38,477 bases of DNA from Sphingobacterium litopenaei (GCF_014692495.1 NZ_JACOIJ010000032.1:1-38477), one strand, 5' to 3'. Shown: positions 1 through 9,902, numbered from the stretch's first letter. The notes: generated by a model from the letters alone, not told the origin. A program made the numbers and translations.

Positions 1-113
1 ACATAAAACAAAATCATAATTTCCGCCGCTTTATGCTCCGCGGTAAAGATCTTGTGTCAATAGAATGGGGATTATTGGCAATTGCACAAAATTTAAGAAA
101 GAAAGCGGCCTAA
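1..113 (+). pseudogene. 3' end of an IS1182-like transposase (cut by window edge)
   Basis: An open frame runs in from the left edge and ends with TAA at 111-113. Its last residues (RRFMLRGKDLVSIEWGLLA, then IAQNLRKKAA) resemble the C-terminal tail of IS1182/IS5-like DDE transposases, where a 'FMLRG..KV..EWGLLAIAHNLRK' ending is typical. Only about 36 codons are visible, so the element may be intact or partial outside the window. The stop codon lies in the loop of the following hairpin. The family call rests on this tail alone. Confidence 0.55.
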
Positions 114-127
114 AAAGACCGCTTTTT
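102..127 (+). terminator. Terminator of the transposase gene
   Basis: A seven-base stem AAAGCGG / CCGCTTT is followed by a T run. The transposase stop codon sits inside the loop. Confidence 0.6.
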
Positions 128-212
128 TGATATTTTGAACTAAATATTGAAATATTATGAACTCTTTGCTCACAAGGTAGTCAAACCATGACGGATTCAT
201 TTAAAACTAAAA

Positions 213-250
213 AAGCCGCCTCAATTATTTTGAGACGGCCTCTTTTTTTG
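213..250. terminator. Bidirectional terminator downstream of the phosphate permease
   Basis: The stem GCCGCCTCA / TGAGACGGC (one mismatch) is flanked by A and T runs on both sides. It lies just beyond the stop of the leftward permease gene and would stop transcripts from either side. Confidence 0.7.
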
Positions 251-274
251 TTATTATCAATTATCAATTATTCA

Positions 275-2527
275 TTACTTATTAGCTTGCTTAAATTCCA
301 GGAACTCTTTGTGAAGTCTTAATAATTTAAACGTCGAGCTCACCATTTCATTTGTTTCAAGTAAGATTGAGAAGTACAATCTGGTATTTCGTGGGCTTGA
401 TTCCGTTGTGCGAATATCCTGAATTTGACGATCCATCAAATTATTGATTGTAGTTTGAATTTTGTTCCGTTTTTTCATAACTAAGTCAATGTTGTTAAAT
501 TCAAAACGCTTGTACATGTTGTATATTTCAGCGTACCAATTTCCCAATTGATCTGCGACTAGATTTAAATCTTCACAGCGCGATTGTTTTAGAGGCTTGT
601 GGTTGTTGTCCACATGATTATGCGTATTATTACTGATGATATACAGGTTCTCAATAATGTCTTGTAAATAACCTAATGAAATAATGTAATAACGACTGGA
701 TTTCGCAGAATTGTCATCTAGATTGCGGATAAAATTATACAAGTTGTCGTTCGTAGAATCCAAATCCTTATTGAGTTTCTTAATCAGCTTTTTGTTAATA
801 GCTAAGGATGTTAAGTCATTTTTACAAACATTCTCAATAACTTCTTTATAGAATAAATTCGCTTTTGCAATGACTTCAGAGATTTGATTCGCACTTGCTT
901 CAGTTACTTGTTGCATTGAACGAATATCTGATCTTTCTAATGAAAGTTTACGTTCAGCTTGCTCAGCTACTTTTTTCTTGTGGCTACGTGCATTTTGGAA
1001 TAATAATAAAGCCAATACGATTAAGGCTACTACAAAACTTACAATACCACCTATTTTCAAGAAATAAGCAATGATAAATGCTCCCGTAAATGCACATGCT
1101 GCAGTAAAAAACCAGCCTCCGATAACATGGAATACACCTGATACACGGTATACCGCTGTTTCTCTATCCCAAGCTCTATCCGCAAATGCAGTCCCCATTG
1201 CCACCATAAAAGTGACGTAGGTAGTTGATAAAGGTAGTTTCAACGATGTCCCGACAGCAATCAAGCTGCTGGCCACCATTAGATTTACAGAAGCACGAAC
1301 CATGTCGAACATGGGTTCTTCTTTGGATTGTTTGTGAACGTTGGTCGCTTTATCAAATCGGCTATCTAATCTGGCTTGCAGTGTTCTAGGCATGATAAAA
1401 GATATAGTATTGCCTAAATTCACAAAGCCACGAACAATCAATCTCGATAATGCATTGGGTTGAAATTTTTCAGAAGAAGAATCTTGGCTACTCAAGCTCA
1501 TTTCCGTTTCGATAACCGTACGTGCTTTTTTAGAGGTCCATAGCGTGAAAATCATAACAATGCCGCTGGCAAACAAAATCCACATTGGTGCTAGAATATC
1601 TGAAGAGGCTAATTCAGACATCATATATGTGTTTGGATCAGCTCCTGCGGCTTTAAAAAATCCTATAGACTGTATTGCTGCGACAGGAACTCCAATAAAA
1701 TTTACCAAGTCATTTCCTGCAAAGGACAAAGCTAGTCCAAAAGTTCCTACACCAATTATTACTTTAAGAATATTGATATTCAGTTTGGTAAGTATATAAC
1801 TAAGTAGAGTAAATATTATGAATGAGCCAAATACTAACAAGATTTCATGTTCATTTATCCATGATTTTACATCCTTACTAATAAAAGTTACAGATTTCAG
1901 TCCTTTTATAATAATGAAATAGGCAATTAATGCCAATGCAATACCACCAAAGAATATCCCAAAACTTTTTAATCTTTTCTCAAATTGGAAAGTGAATACT
2001 ACGCGAGATACATATTGAACTATCATTCCCAATGTGAAGGAAATAGCAACAGAAAGCAAAATACTTATAACAATTTCGGATGCTTTTTCTGTATTGATGT
2101 ATTGTGAGAGTGTGCTCCAATCACCAGTAGTATTCATTATTTTATATAGAGCCAAGCATATCGCACTTCCTAATAGTTCGAATACAATAGATACGGTAGT
2201 TGAAGTAGGGAGACCAAAATAATTGAATACGTCCAGTAAAATAATATCGGTAATCATGACGGCGAGAAATATGACCATCACATCATTAAAACTGAACATA
2301 CTAGGGACGTAGATACCACTCCTGGCGATTTCCATCATGCCACTAGAAAAAATAGCACCACATAATATCCCCGCGGAGGCAAGCATCATAATTACGCGGA
2401 AGGAAAGGGCTTTGGAGCCTATGCCCGAATTAAGGAAATTTACAGCATCATTGCTTACACCAACCATCAAATCGATGACTGCTAAGACTATGAGCGTAAT
2501 AATAACTAAATAAAGATAATGTTCCAT
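275..2527 (-). CDS. Inorganic phosphate transporter, PiT family, with C-terminal PhoU-like domain
   Basis: This inner-membrane protein likely takes up inorganic phosphate by cation symport. The start at 2527 gives 750 aa beginning MEHYLYLV; the 11 extra codons of the longer frame (from 2560) are not typical. The two PiT signature segments are visible: GVSNDAVNF near residues 23-31 and SFAGNDLVNF near 268-277, each in a hydrophobic half. About ten or more hydrophobic segments occupy residues 1-525. The last 200 residues are soluble, charged and helical, like a fused PhoU domain, an arrangement common in Bacteroidota PiT proteins but absent from E. coli PitA. It stands alone, leftward, with its own terminator. 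The family call is firm; regulation by the PhoU-like tail is inference. Confidence 0.9.
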   Translation of the reverse strand: MEHYLYLVIITLIVLAVIDLMVGVSNDAVNFLNSGIGSKALSFRVIMMLASAGILCGAIFSSGMMEIARSGIYVPSMFSFNDVMVIFLAVMITDIILLDVFNYFGLPTSTTVSIVFELLGSAICLALYKIMNTTGDWSTLSQYINTEKASEIVISILLSVAISFTLGMIVQYVSRVVFTFQFEKRLKSFGIFFGGIALALIAYFIIIKGLKSVTFISKDVKSWINEHEILLVFGSFIIFTLLSYILTKLNINILKVIIGVGTFGLALSFAGNDLVNFIGVPVAAIQSIGFFKAAGADPNTYMMSELASSDILAPMWILFASGIVMIFTLWTSKKARTVIETEMSLSSQDSSSEKFQPNALSRLIVRGFVNLGNTISFIMPRTLQARLDSRFDKATNVHKQSKEEPMFDMVRASVNLMVASSLIAVGTSLKLPLSTTYVTFMVAMGTAFADRAWDRETAVYRVSGVFHVIGGWFFTAACAFTGAFIIAYFLKIGGIVSFVVALIVLALLLFQNARSHKKKVAEQAERKLSLERSDIRSMQQVTEASANQISEVIAKANLFYKEVIENVCKNDLTSLAINKKLIKKLNKDLDSTNDNLYNFIRNLDDNSAKSSRYYIISLGYLQDIIENLYIISNNTHNHVDNNHKPLKQSRCEDLNLVADQLGNWYAEIYNMYKRFEFNNIDLVMKKRNKIQTTINNLMDRQIQDIRTTESSPRNTRLYFSILLETNEMVSSTFKLLRLHKEFLEFKQANK

Positions 2528-2612
2528 ACATGTTAAGTTAACAATACAAAAGTATAACACTTATATTAACGAATTGTTAACTTAATATTAAGCATGGAAC
2601 ATTTGAATATCT

Positions 2613-3362
2613 TTATTTAAAGCAATTTAGAACAGATTCTGCCATCAAGCTGATTCCTGCTAAGGATGTATGTACCCCATCTGGAGCCCAATATTTGCCT
2701 TCAGCTTGTTTTTCTGCTTTATCGAAAATGCTTTGATAAGGAATAAAGACCGCTTTGTATTCAGTAGCAATCTCTCTTGCTACCTGTTGATATCCAGCAA
2801 ACTCTGGATACCATGTTTCGTCTACATATTTCACACCTTTTACACCAAAAGGTTCTCCAATGATTAGTTTTACATTTGGTAAATGCTGTAATGTTAAGTC
2901 CAGCATTTTTTGATATTGTGATTTATATTCCGCTGCAGAACCTTGGTATTTACCATCCCGTTTGTGCCAGTAATCATTTACACCAATAAGTATACTCAAT
3001 ACATTTGGTTTGATATCCAAACAATCTGACTGCCATCTATCTATCAGCTGCGGAACTTTATGCCCGCTGATACCTCGGTTATAGATTTGCAAATTTTTGA
3101 TAGCATGTTGGTGTAATAAGGTTCTGGCAGCGTGTGCAGCATAACCTTTGCCAAGAGCATCAATATCATTCGGTCCAAGTCTATCTCGGCTACGACCGTG
3201 ATCTGTTATAGAATCTCCTTGAAAAAGAATAATATCGTTTTTGTGTAACTCAATTTTGCTCTCTTTAATAGCGAATGACTCCGCTTTAGCCAGATTGCTC
3301 CCAATAACTGTAGTACCTAGTGCAGCTAAGGATTGTTTAAGAAAACTTCTTCTGTCTTTCAT
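2613..3362 (-). CDS. Exported SGNH/GDSL-type esterase
   Basis: This 249-aa protein is a probable periplasmic or exported lipase/esterase or carbohydrate esterase. The N-terminus MKDRRSFLKQ with a hydrophobic stretch to about residue 27 looks like a Tat signal peptide (RRxFLK). SGNH blocks are present in order: FQGDSITD with Ser51, RGISGHK near 97-102, IGVND with Asn129, and PDGVH with Asp228 and His231. All catalytic residues are therefore in place. The gene lies 33 bp downstream of the aminotransferase gene on the same strand and is probably cotranscribed. The substrate cannot be told from sequence. Confidence 0.88.
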   Translation of the reverse strand: MKDRRSFLKQSLAALGTTVIGSNLAKAESFAIKESKIELHKNDIILFQGDSITDHGRSRDRLGPNDIDALGKGYAAHAARTLLHQHAIKNLQIYNRGISGHKVPQLIDRWQSDCLDIKPNVLSILIGVNDYWHKRDGKYQGSAAEYKSQYQKMLDLTLQHLPNVKLIIGEPFGVKGVKYVDETWYPEFAGYQQVAREIATEYKAVFIPYQSIFDKAEKQAEGKYWAPDGVHTSLAGISLMAESVLNCFK

Positions 3363-3395
3363 AGATTAAGGTTTATAAACCCTAAAATATGCATA

Positions 3396-4583
3396 TTAAC
3401 AGAATTTATCAATTGCTATTTTTATGATGCGACAAGCTTCTTTTATTTCTTCTTCTGAAATTGTTAGGGGAGGAGCTACACGCAATGCGGTTTCACAGTG
3501 CAGATACCAATCGATCATAACTCCATGGTCCGCACAATATTTGCTGACATTATATACTTGATCAAAGTTTTCTACTTGCAAACACATCATTAGCCCTAAG
3601 CCACGGATCTCTTTTATTTTTGGATGCGCTAATTCCTGACGAAAAAGTTGGGCTTTACCAGCTACACCTTCCACTAATTGCTCTTCCAAAATAACATTTA
3701 ATGAGGCTAAGGCAGCTGCACAAGAAACAGGATGTCCACCAAAAGTAGTAATATGTCCTAACATTGGATTCGCTTTAATGACGTCCATAATTTCTTTTGG
3801 AGCCACAAAAGCACCTAATGGCATACCACCACCAATTCCTTTCGCTAACATCAAAATATCTGGAACTATTCCAAAATGTTCGAAAGCGAAAAGCTTTCCA
3901 GTACGACCAAACCCAGTTTGAATTTCATCGAAAATTAATAACGCACCAACCTCCGTACATTTGCCACGAAGAGCTTGCATATATTTTGCGGAGGGGACAC
4001 GCACGCCTGCTTCACCTTGGATAGCCTCTACTATAACTGCTGCTGTTTTTTCGGTGATAGCATCTAAATCAGTAACAGCATTGAATTCGATAAAATCAAT
4101 TTCAGGAAGGAGAGGAGCGTAAGCTTCTTGATATTGAGTGCCTCCAATTAAACTCAAAGCACCTTGTGTACTACCGTGATACGCATTTTTCGCGGCGATG
4201 ATTTGTCTTCTTCCAGTATGGCGTTTAGCGATTTTCATTGAACCTTCTACCGCCTCTGCACCTGAGTTAGTCAGATACACCGAGCCAAATGAAGAAGGAA
4301 GGTTTTCCAATAGTTTGGTAGCAAATTGCACCTGTGGAGCTTGTACAAACTCTCCATACACGGTTACGTGCAAATATTTTTCTAATTGGTCTTTTATCGC
4401 TTGAATCACTTTAGGATGGCGGTGACCAATATTACTGACATTAAAACCTGATACTAAGTCTAAATATTTTTGTCCTTCAGGTCCATAAAGATAAGAACCT
4501 TCGGCTTTTTCGATTTCGATAAGTCGTGGACTTTCTGAGGTTTGAGCTGTATTTTTTAAGAAAAGCTCTCTGTTACTAATCAT
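3396..4583 (-). CDS. Class-III PLP-dependent aminotransferase (acetylornithine/ornithine aminotransferase-like)
   Basis: The protein is a cytosolic fold-type-I PLP enzyme that moves an amino group from an omega- or alpha-amine donor. I chose the start at 4583 (MISNRELFLKN, 395 aa); the frame extends 21 codons upstream, but those codons lie in the promoter region and are not family-like. Landmarks are NSGAEAVEG for phosphate binding, LIFDEIQTGFGRTG with the PLP-ring Asp, and MLAKGIGGG with the Schiff-base Lys near residue 248. It is the leading gene of a pair with the SGNH hydrolase. A diverged copy of its first about 110 bp plus upstream DNA occurs at 6778-6910. The exact substrate is unresolved. 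Confidence 0.88.
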   Translation of the reverse strand: MISNRELFLKNTAQTSESPRLIEIEKAEGSYLYGPEGQKYLDLVSGFNVSNIGHRHPKVIQAIKDQLEKYLHVTVYGEFVQAPQVQFATKLLENLPSSFGSVYLTNSGAEAVEGSMKIAKRHTGRRQIIAAKNAYHGSTQGALSLIGGTQYQEAYAPLLPEIDFIEFNAVTDLDAITEKTAAVIVEAIQGEAGVRVPSAKYMQALRGKCTEVGALLIFDEIQTGFGRTGKLFAFEHFGIVPDILMLAKGIGGGMPLGAFVAPKEIMDVIKANPMLGHITTFGGHPVSCAAALASLNVILEEQLVEGVAGKAQLFRQELAHPKIKEIRGLGLMMCLQVENFDQVYNVSKYCADHGVMIDWYLHCETALRVAPPLTISEEEIKEACRIIKIAIDKFC

Positions 4584-4612
4584 AGTGCAAAGGTACAAAG
4601 GAAAATTTGCCC
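4487..4612. repeat. Source copy of a duplicated segment (aminotransferase 5' end and promoter)
   Basis: This stretch covers the first codons of the aminotransferase gene and its upstream DNA. A diverged direct copy lies at 6778-6910, sharing among others the 20-base block AAAAGCTCTCTGTTACTAAT and the blocks GCTTTTTCGATTTC and AAGGAAAATTT. The ends are approximate because I aligned by eye. Confidence 0.75.
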
Positions 4613-4885
4613 TGTAAAGTTGTATATTGAAGTTTACGGAAATCATAAGCTTCTATTCTTATGTAAGAATATTCATTCTTTACCTACTTAATTCAACATC
4701 ATCAGTCTTTGTTTAAAAGAATGATGATTTGTGTTCATAGTGCCAGCCTAAGAAATACAATATATATGTTTTCAAAATACGAATTATGATATCGTCTTTA
4801 GGGTGGAAACACGCTATAAAAAAGGGTTTTTCTCCTCTTATAATTAACTATAAAACCAACTTTTTTTACAGAAAAAATGTTAATT
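4584..4885. other. Intergenic region with divergent promoters
   Basis: This 302-bp stretch separates the leftward aminotransferase gene from the rightward broken lipoprotein gene. It is AT-rich and must hold both promoters. I see no convincing TAnnTTTG box with a correctly spaced -33 element, no RNA gene and no further ORF. Confidence 0.5.
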
Positions 4886-6728
4886 ATGAAAAAGTTAAAA
4901 ATTTTTATCTCGTTTATATTTTCTGTTGCAGTAGTAACATCGTGCAATTTCTTTAATTCCAAAGATGACTACCAAAGTTTGGTTAAAAAAATAGAAATTA
5001 ATCCAGAATATGAAATGCAACCTCCTATTGCAAAAAATATTTTTATTCAAAAATTGGAAAAACCTGACGGAAATGGCAATAATTTCAAATTCATTGCTGA
5101 ATTTGAGAAAGAGAAAATAAAAGAGAAATATTAAGCAATAATGCTGGATGACGAAAAGGTTGTATTAAGAGACGATGGTAAAGGCGCTGATGAAGTGAGT
5201 GGTGATTTTAAATTTTCATTAAATATGAATGAAAATTTGGATGAATTTGTATCAGAACTAAATCAAAGGCAAAAGCTAAACTTATCAAACAAAGAAGTTG
5301 TTTCATTTCAAATTAGATCTATGAGGAATGTGAACATTGATACAATAAGACAGTTTGATAGCAAGCAGTTTTTAAATGGTAAGAATATTTTGATTCCAAA
5401 TGATTTGTTTGATGCGCCAAGACTCTTAACAGACCAAACGAAAACATTAATGATTACAGATTTGGCTGTTGTTGAAGATGTTACAAGAACATTTAACCCA
5501 TGTGCTTCAGTCGGAAATCCCAATGGAGCTTGGACGTTTGGTACCTTAATGAGGCAAATGGCGTCAGCCAACCCGGGCGCTATAGCATCTGATTTACAAG
5601 TCTCTGATTTTGTGAGAAATTGGATGAATACTTGGAAAACAGAACAGTCCGTCAATGGAGAAAATCTACCAGCAAGAAATACTATCCAAAATTTAATAAC
5701 TGATTGGGAAAACAAAAGTTCTGTTTCTCCAGGCGGGATATTGAACATGAGATTTGCACCATTTAAATTAATCGCTATCGTAAATAGGCTTGATTTGAGA
5801 GGTAATTCAGGATACGGATTTAGTAATGCTGGTGAAGGTCGATTTGTATTTAATGCTTTGACTTCAACATGTAATTCGCAAGAATTTACTGTAATTTTCG
5901 AATACGGGATCAACAAAAAAAAACTGTAGCGAAGTGAAAGCATTCGCGCAGGAATGGAATAATTTAAATTCTATGACAATAGGTAGTGTTGCGTACAATT
6001 CTGCATTGGAAAATATAACTAATCAGTTTGTATTGTCAGGAACAAATACTTCTAAACCTAATCAAAACTCTATAAATCAAATAAGAACAAATGAAATTGC
6101 TTTGTCTTCCCCATGGGAGTTTAGAGAGTTTAATTTAAATGGCGATGGGGAACTTCAATTAGTAGATGCGAAGCAAGAACCTCAAGTAAAATATAATGGT
6201 TTTCATTCTAATGCTATAAGTCCCGCTGTAGATGTGGAAAAATTAGTAGCTTGGATTAATAATAATACGAGTTCTATTCTGAATAATAATTATGAGGTTC
6301 CACTAAATATTCCAGGCTCCACAACTCCTCTTGCTGGCGGTCATGCCTTATTTCCTACAAATAACGTAAATCAAATATGGAATGGGAGAGGAACTTCTGG
6401 AAATCAATTTATCAATAATGATGAAGCTAGACACATATTTTCTTTAAATACATGTAGTAGTTGTCATGGAGGTGAAACGAAAACAATATTTACACATATA
6501 AAACCGAGAAGTTTTGGTGCTGAAACCTCATTGTCGGGATTTCTTACAGGTATCACAGTAATTGATCCAGCAAATAGACCTATAGGAAGTCCTACTTCTA
6601 GAACTTTTAATGATTTACTGCGAAGAGAAGTTGATTTAGCGAATCTAATTGGAAATACTTGTATTAAAAGACCTGTTTTTGAATTGGCACATAAACTTAT
6701 GTTCAAACCTATAAGAATGGTACATTAA
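4886..6728 (+). pseudogene. Broken lipoprotein gene with a c-type haem (CxxCH) motif
   Basis: Three open pieces read as one protein of about 610 aa. Piece 1 starts MKKLKIFISF with an SPII lipobox VVTSC. It is interrupted by an in-frame TAA at 5132-5134, with the same frame resuming at once (AIMLDDEKVV). Piece 2 runs to 5929 and ends at a nine-A run (5915-5923); removing one A joins it in frame to piece 3 (NKKNCSEVKAFAQEW). Piece 3 contains CSSCHGG, a single haem-c binding motif, and ends FKPIRMVH. The intact family is likely an outer-membrane-anchored protein with a cytochrome-c-like site; I do not recognise it more precisely. With both a nonsense codon and a frameshift, loss of function is likely unless both are sequencing errors. 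Confidence 0.7.
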
Positions 6729-6777
6729 ATTATAGTTACTGATAGGTTCATAAAATATATATGGATACAAAAACTTG

Positions 6778-6910
6778 ACATCTATAGATATGAACCATTC
6801 GCTTTTTCGATTTCTAAAAATCATGGAATTTCTGATGTTTGAGCAGTATTTTTAAAGAAAAGCTCTCTGTTACTAATCATAAGGGAAAAGTAAGAAGGAA
6901 AATTTAGAAG
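6778..6910. repeat. Decayed duplicate of the aminotransferase 5' end
   Basis: This is a degenerate direct copy of 4487-4612 with small indels (for example an extra A and lost bases in the coding part), so it cannot encode the N-terminus. The copy of the minus-strand start codon (ATAATC... region near 6877-6881) is still recognisable. It sits immediately after the broken cytochrome-like gene, so that gene is flanked by the two copies. Confidence 0.7.
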
Positions 6911-6940
6911 AAAAGTTTTACCTTGCTTTATATTGTTATT

Positions 6941-7426
6941 ATGAGCTTAATTGAGCAAAAAATCGAAGAACAACTTAACAGTTTTGAATCCTTTGAAGCA
7001 TTAGATCACCAAGGTGATATTAAATTAGAGGAATTTTGTAATCAAGGTAAAAATTATATTGAACGCTATACTTGGTGCGAAGGCGTGAATAATGCCTGGT
7101 TAGCTTATTATTTAGAGGGAATTTTTGCAATCAGTATATTTGAAGTTAGTTCTTCTAATCCGAATGTAGATAAATATATTTGGATTTTGACAGGAGACTT
7201 GCCACCCGCATATATTGATATAGAAAGTGCTTCTTTTCCTTTAGAAGTTTTATCAGCCTATATTGAGATTATGCAAGATTGGGTTGATACTGTAAAGGCA
7301 GATGGAAATGTTGAAGAATGTTATCCTGTTGAGGTGGAAGCTAATCTTGATCATGCGGATATGTTAGACTATAGATTGAAATTATTAAGAGAATATCTCG
7401 AGAATGAAGATGAGAGCGATTTGTAA
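6941..7426 (+). CDS. Conserved hypothetical acidic protein
   Basis: This is a soluble protein of 161 aa from the start MSLIEQK at 6941; the frame extends six codons upstream (6923), but those codons (MLYIVI) look like untranslated leader. It is acidic, with a Trp/Tyr-rich centre (RYTWCEGVNNAWLAYY, YIWILTGDLPPAYI) and an acidic C-terminus (ENEDESDL). No signal peptide, membrane segment or catalytic motif is evident, and I do not recognise the family. Its start lies 31 bp beyond the decayed duplicate of the aminotransferase promoter. Confidence 0.7.
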   Translation: MSLIEQKIEEQLNSFESFEALDHQGDIKLEEFCNQGKNYIERYTWCEGVNNAWLAYYLEGIFAISIFEVSSSNPNVDKYIWILTGDLPPAYIDIESASFPLEVLSAYIEIMQDWVDTVKADGNVEECYPVEVEANLDHADMLDYRLKLLREYLENEDESDL

Positions 7427-7531
7427 ATATTTTATAGTTTTTAGAAATCTCCTTACGATCTATCTGATATATTAAATGTCATTCCGACAAAAGAGGAATC
7501 TCAAATAAAAAACAATCAATTGTGCATAAAA

Positions 7532-7556
7532 AAGCCTCAATCAACGATTGAGGCTT
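7532..7556 (-). terminator. Terminator of tyrS
   Basis: A perfect 11-bp stem AAGCCTCAATC / GATTGAGGCTT has a 3-base loop. Read leftward it is followed by a T run, just after the tyrS stop. Confidence 0.85.
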
Positions 7557-7580
7557 CACTAAAATATCTAAAAGACTTTA

Positions 7581-8864
7581 TTACTCCGCGATAATCAAGA
7601 AATAATTCTTTTTACCTTTTTGAGCAACTAAGTATTTGTTGTTGATTAAATCTGTAACAGTTACAGTTTGTTCGATATCGCCTAATTTTACTTTATTCAA
7701 CGATACACCACCACCAGTCAACATTTTTTTCGCTTCACCTTTAGAGGCAAATACTTGAGTTTTTATGGCCAATAAATCCAAAATGTTTACACCAGCTTCT
7801 AATTCAGCTTTGCTAACAGTGAATTGAGGAACACCATCGAATACATCCAATACCGCATCGTGATCTAAACTCGCTAAGAATTCCAAAGAACCATTGCCGA
7901 ATAAGAATTCCGAAGTTTTAACTGCTGTTTCATACGCTTCTTCAGAGTGTGTGCGTATAGTGATATCTTTCGCCAATGCTTTTTGAACCGCTCTCAAGTG
8001 AGGAGCAGCATCATGCTCAGCGATGATAGCATCGATTTCTTCTTTCGATTTTAACGTAAAGATCTTAATCCAGTTTTTTGCATCATCATCCGATGTGTTC
8101 AACCAGAATTGGTAATATTTGAAAGGCGATGTTTTCTTGGCATCCAACCAAACAGCTCCTGACTCCGTTTTACCGAATTTTTGTCCGTCTGCTTTTTTGA
8201 TCAATTGCGTAGTCAATGCATAAGCCGTACCTTGATCCTGACGACGAATCATCTCCGAACCCGTTACGATATTACCCCATTGATCCGAACCACCCATCTG
8301 GATTTTACAGTTGTAGTGTTTCCACAAATAATAGAAATCATACCCTTGAATCAATTGATACGTAAACTCAGTGAACGATAAACCGTTATCACCTTCTAAG
8401 CGTTTCTTTACCGAATCCTTGGACATCATGTAGTTGACTGTAATCAACTTACCCACATCACGAATAAAATCCAAAAAGCTGAAATCTTTGAACCAGTCGT
8501 AGTTGTTTACCATTTTGGCATCGTTTTCACCTTCACCAAAATTTAAAAACTTCGCTAATTGATTTTTAAGACAAGCTACATTGTGTTGTAAAGTAGCCTC
8601 ATCCAAAAGATTTCTCTCAGCAGACTTGAATGATGGGTCACCAATCATTCCTGTAGCACCTCCTACAAGGGCAACAGGTTTATGGCCTGCATTTTGAAAA
8701 TGGATTAACGTCATGATTTGAGTCAAATGACCTACATGTAAAGAATCGCCAGTTGGGTCAAAACCGATATAGCCTGAAACTTTCTCTTTGTTCAGTAAAT
8801 CTTCGGTACCCGGCATGATATCTTGAAGCATGCCTCTCCAACGTAATTCTTCTACAAAATTCAT
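7581..8864 (-). CDS. tyrS: Tyrosine--tRNA ligase
   Basis: This cytosolic enzyme charges tRNA-Tyr with tyrosine. At 427 aa it has the normal bacterial TyrS length. The class-I signature HIGH appears as HVGH at residues 43-46 and KMSKS as KFGKT at 229-233. GGSDQWGN near 191-198 is the tyrosine-pocket signature. The C-terminal about 65 residues form an S4 RNA-binding domain ([13 protein letters not shown]). It is monocistronic with its own strong terminator, and its promoter region is shared with the divergent AcpH-like gene. Confidence 0.97.
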   Translation of the reverse strand: MNFVEELRWRGMLQDIMPGTEDLLNKEKVSGYIGFDPTGDSLHVGHLTQIMTLIHFQNAGHKPVALVGGATGMIGDPSFKSAERNLLDEATLQHNVACLKNQLAKFLNFGEGENDAKMVNNYDWFKDFSFLDFIRDVGKLITVNYMMSKDSVKKRLEGDNGLSFTEFTYQLIQGYDFYYLWKHYNCKIQMGGSDQWGNIVTGSEMIRRQDQGTAYALTTQLIKKADGQKFGKTESGAVWLDAKKTSPFKYYQFWLNTSDDDAKNWIKIFTLKSKEEIDAIIAEHDAAPHLRAVQKALAKDITIRTHSEEAYETAVKTSEFLFGNGSLEFLASLDHDAVLDVFDGVPQFTVSKAELEAGVNILDLLAIKTQVFASKGEAKKMLTGGGVSLNKVKLGDIEQTVTVTDLINNKYLVAQKGKKNYFLIIAE

Positions 8865-9009
8865 AAGTTTTTTGTTTGATTTTCAATTGTCTTATGGAAT
8901 ATCCGCAAAGGACATTTCATAACGATATGATTAATATAATTTAATTTAAGATTGCAAAGATAAGAGATTATGACGTATCTTACGAGTAATAATTGATAAA
9001 TACGGTAGT

Positions 9010-9687
9010 TTGAATTTTTTGTCGCATTACTATTTCGAACGCTACGCTGCTTATTCAGAGCAAGTGCTAGGCAGTCTTTTGCCCGATTTGCTGAAGAATG
9101 TAGACAAAAGTTATTCTTTTCCGCTGAACAAACATGAAGCCTCTTTTCCTTATGGAATAAAGAGTGAGTCCATTACTGAGGGGTGGAAAAGACATATCGA
9201 AGTGGATAAACTGTTCCATAGCTCTGACTTTTTTTATCATCACACGCATCAATTACGCAAAGATATAGCAGAAAACATTTCTGACTTGCCTGTTAGAGCT
9301 TCTTTTCTTGCTCATATTAGCTTAGAATTATTGCTCGATCACAAATTAATTGCGAATAATTTATTATCTGTCGCAAGATTATACGAACATCTTGAGAATA
9401 TTGATAGAAATAATTTAACGAAATACCTAAAATCTCTTGAAGTAGTCGATATCGATAGATTTTACAACTTTTATGATAAATTTGTCTCATCAAGATATAT
9501 CTTTGACTACGCAAAAGTAGAGAATCTACCACACGCACTTTTCAATATCTGCAAACGCGTGTGGGATTTTTCACCTTCTGCTCATCACTTTGAGGTACTT
9601 GCCCATCAATTGGATAATTACCAGCGTGAACAGTTGAGAGATTACAGTGAAATATTTACGTATATCTCACAACAATTAGATAAATGA
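9010..9687 (+). CDS. AcpH-like (DUF479) acyl carrier protein phosphodiesterase family protein
   Basis: This 225-aa soluble protein starts at TTG: no ATG is available because TAA lies in frame at 8989-8991, and the N-terminus MNFLSHYYFERY matches the family's invariant MNFLxH start. The segment QVLGSLLPDLLKN resembles the family's 'GNLLxDFV+' block. AcpH removes the phosphopantetheine arm from ACP in gammaproteobacteria; activity of the Bacteroidota branch is not established here. It ends 25 bp before the attL copy of the permease start codon. Before the element inserted, this gene and the amino-acid permease were therefore adjacent and probably cotranscribed. Confidence 0.65.
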   Translation: MNFLSHYYFERYAAYSEQVLGSLLPDLLKNVDKSYSFPLNKHEASFPYGIKSESITEGWKRHIEVDKLFHSSDFFYHHTHQLRKDIAENISDLPVRASFLAHISLELLLDHKLIANNLLSVARLYEHLENIDRNNLTKYLKSLEVVDIDRFYNFYDKFVSSRYIFDYAKVENLPHALFNICKRVWDFSPSAHHFEVLAHQLDNYQREQLRDYSEIFTYISQQLDK

Positions 9688-9710
9688 TTGAAAAACCAAA
9701 ATACTATTAC

Positions 9711-9744
9711 ATATGAAGAATCAGCTTTTCAAAAAGAAAAGTGT
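9711..9744 (+). repeat. attL core repeat
   Basis: This 34-bp direct repeat is identical to 21218-21251. It contains ATG and codons 2-11 of the permease; here the reading frame continues only to a TAG at 9758-9760 (MKNQLFKKKSVHLIR, then stop). This is the old chromosomal permease start, now cut from its body. Confidence 0.9.
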
Positions 9745-9844
9745 ACATTTGATACGTTAGATTTTTGATATGTTGGTTTATGTTGTGAAAATGCTTTTTT
9801 CAACGTATTCACCAAGTTTTACCCTGTAAATGTTATAAATCAAT

Positions 9845-9859
9845 TTTGTTTGACTTGAC
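9845..9859 (+). promoter_or_regulatory. int promoter with shared 15-mer box
   Basis: TTTGTTTGACTTGAC is identical to 12658-12672 and 20999-21013 (both on the minus strand). In each case it overlaps or follows a TAnnTTTG-like -7 element (here CAATTTTG) and faces a gene. It is a probable operator or initiation-region box for the element's repressor. Confidence 0.6.
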
Positions 9860-9876
9860 CGATTAACAAAAAAAGA

Positions 9877-9892
9877 TTTACGAATAATTTAC
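9877..9892. promoter_or_regulatory. Candidate recombinase arm site, left end
   Basis: TTTAC-N6-TTTAC lies just before int. The same pattern with a matching AAGA prefix occurs at 21155-21170, near the right end. A further half-site pair TTTAC/GTAAA lies at 9818-9830. Confidence 0.4.
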
Positions 9893-9902
9893 AACACACC
9901 TG

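Noticed and set aside
5308..5943. Leftward 211-aa ORF.
   Set aside because: It is the antisense shadow of the broken lipoprotein gene, whose own frame has the lipobox and CxxCH motif.
7470..7510. Short CATTCCGAC...GGAATCTC inverted sequence after the 161-aa gene.
   Set aside because: It looks like a common dispersed intergenic repeat in this phylum, but only one copy is in the window, so I could not support a repeat family.
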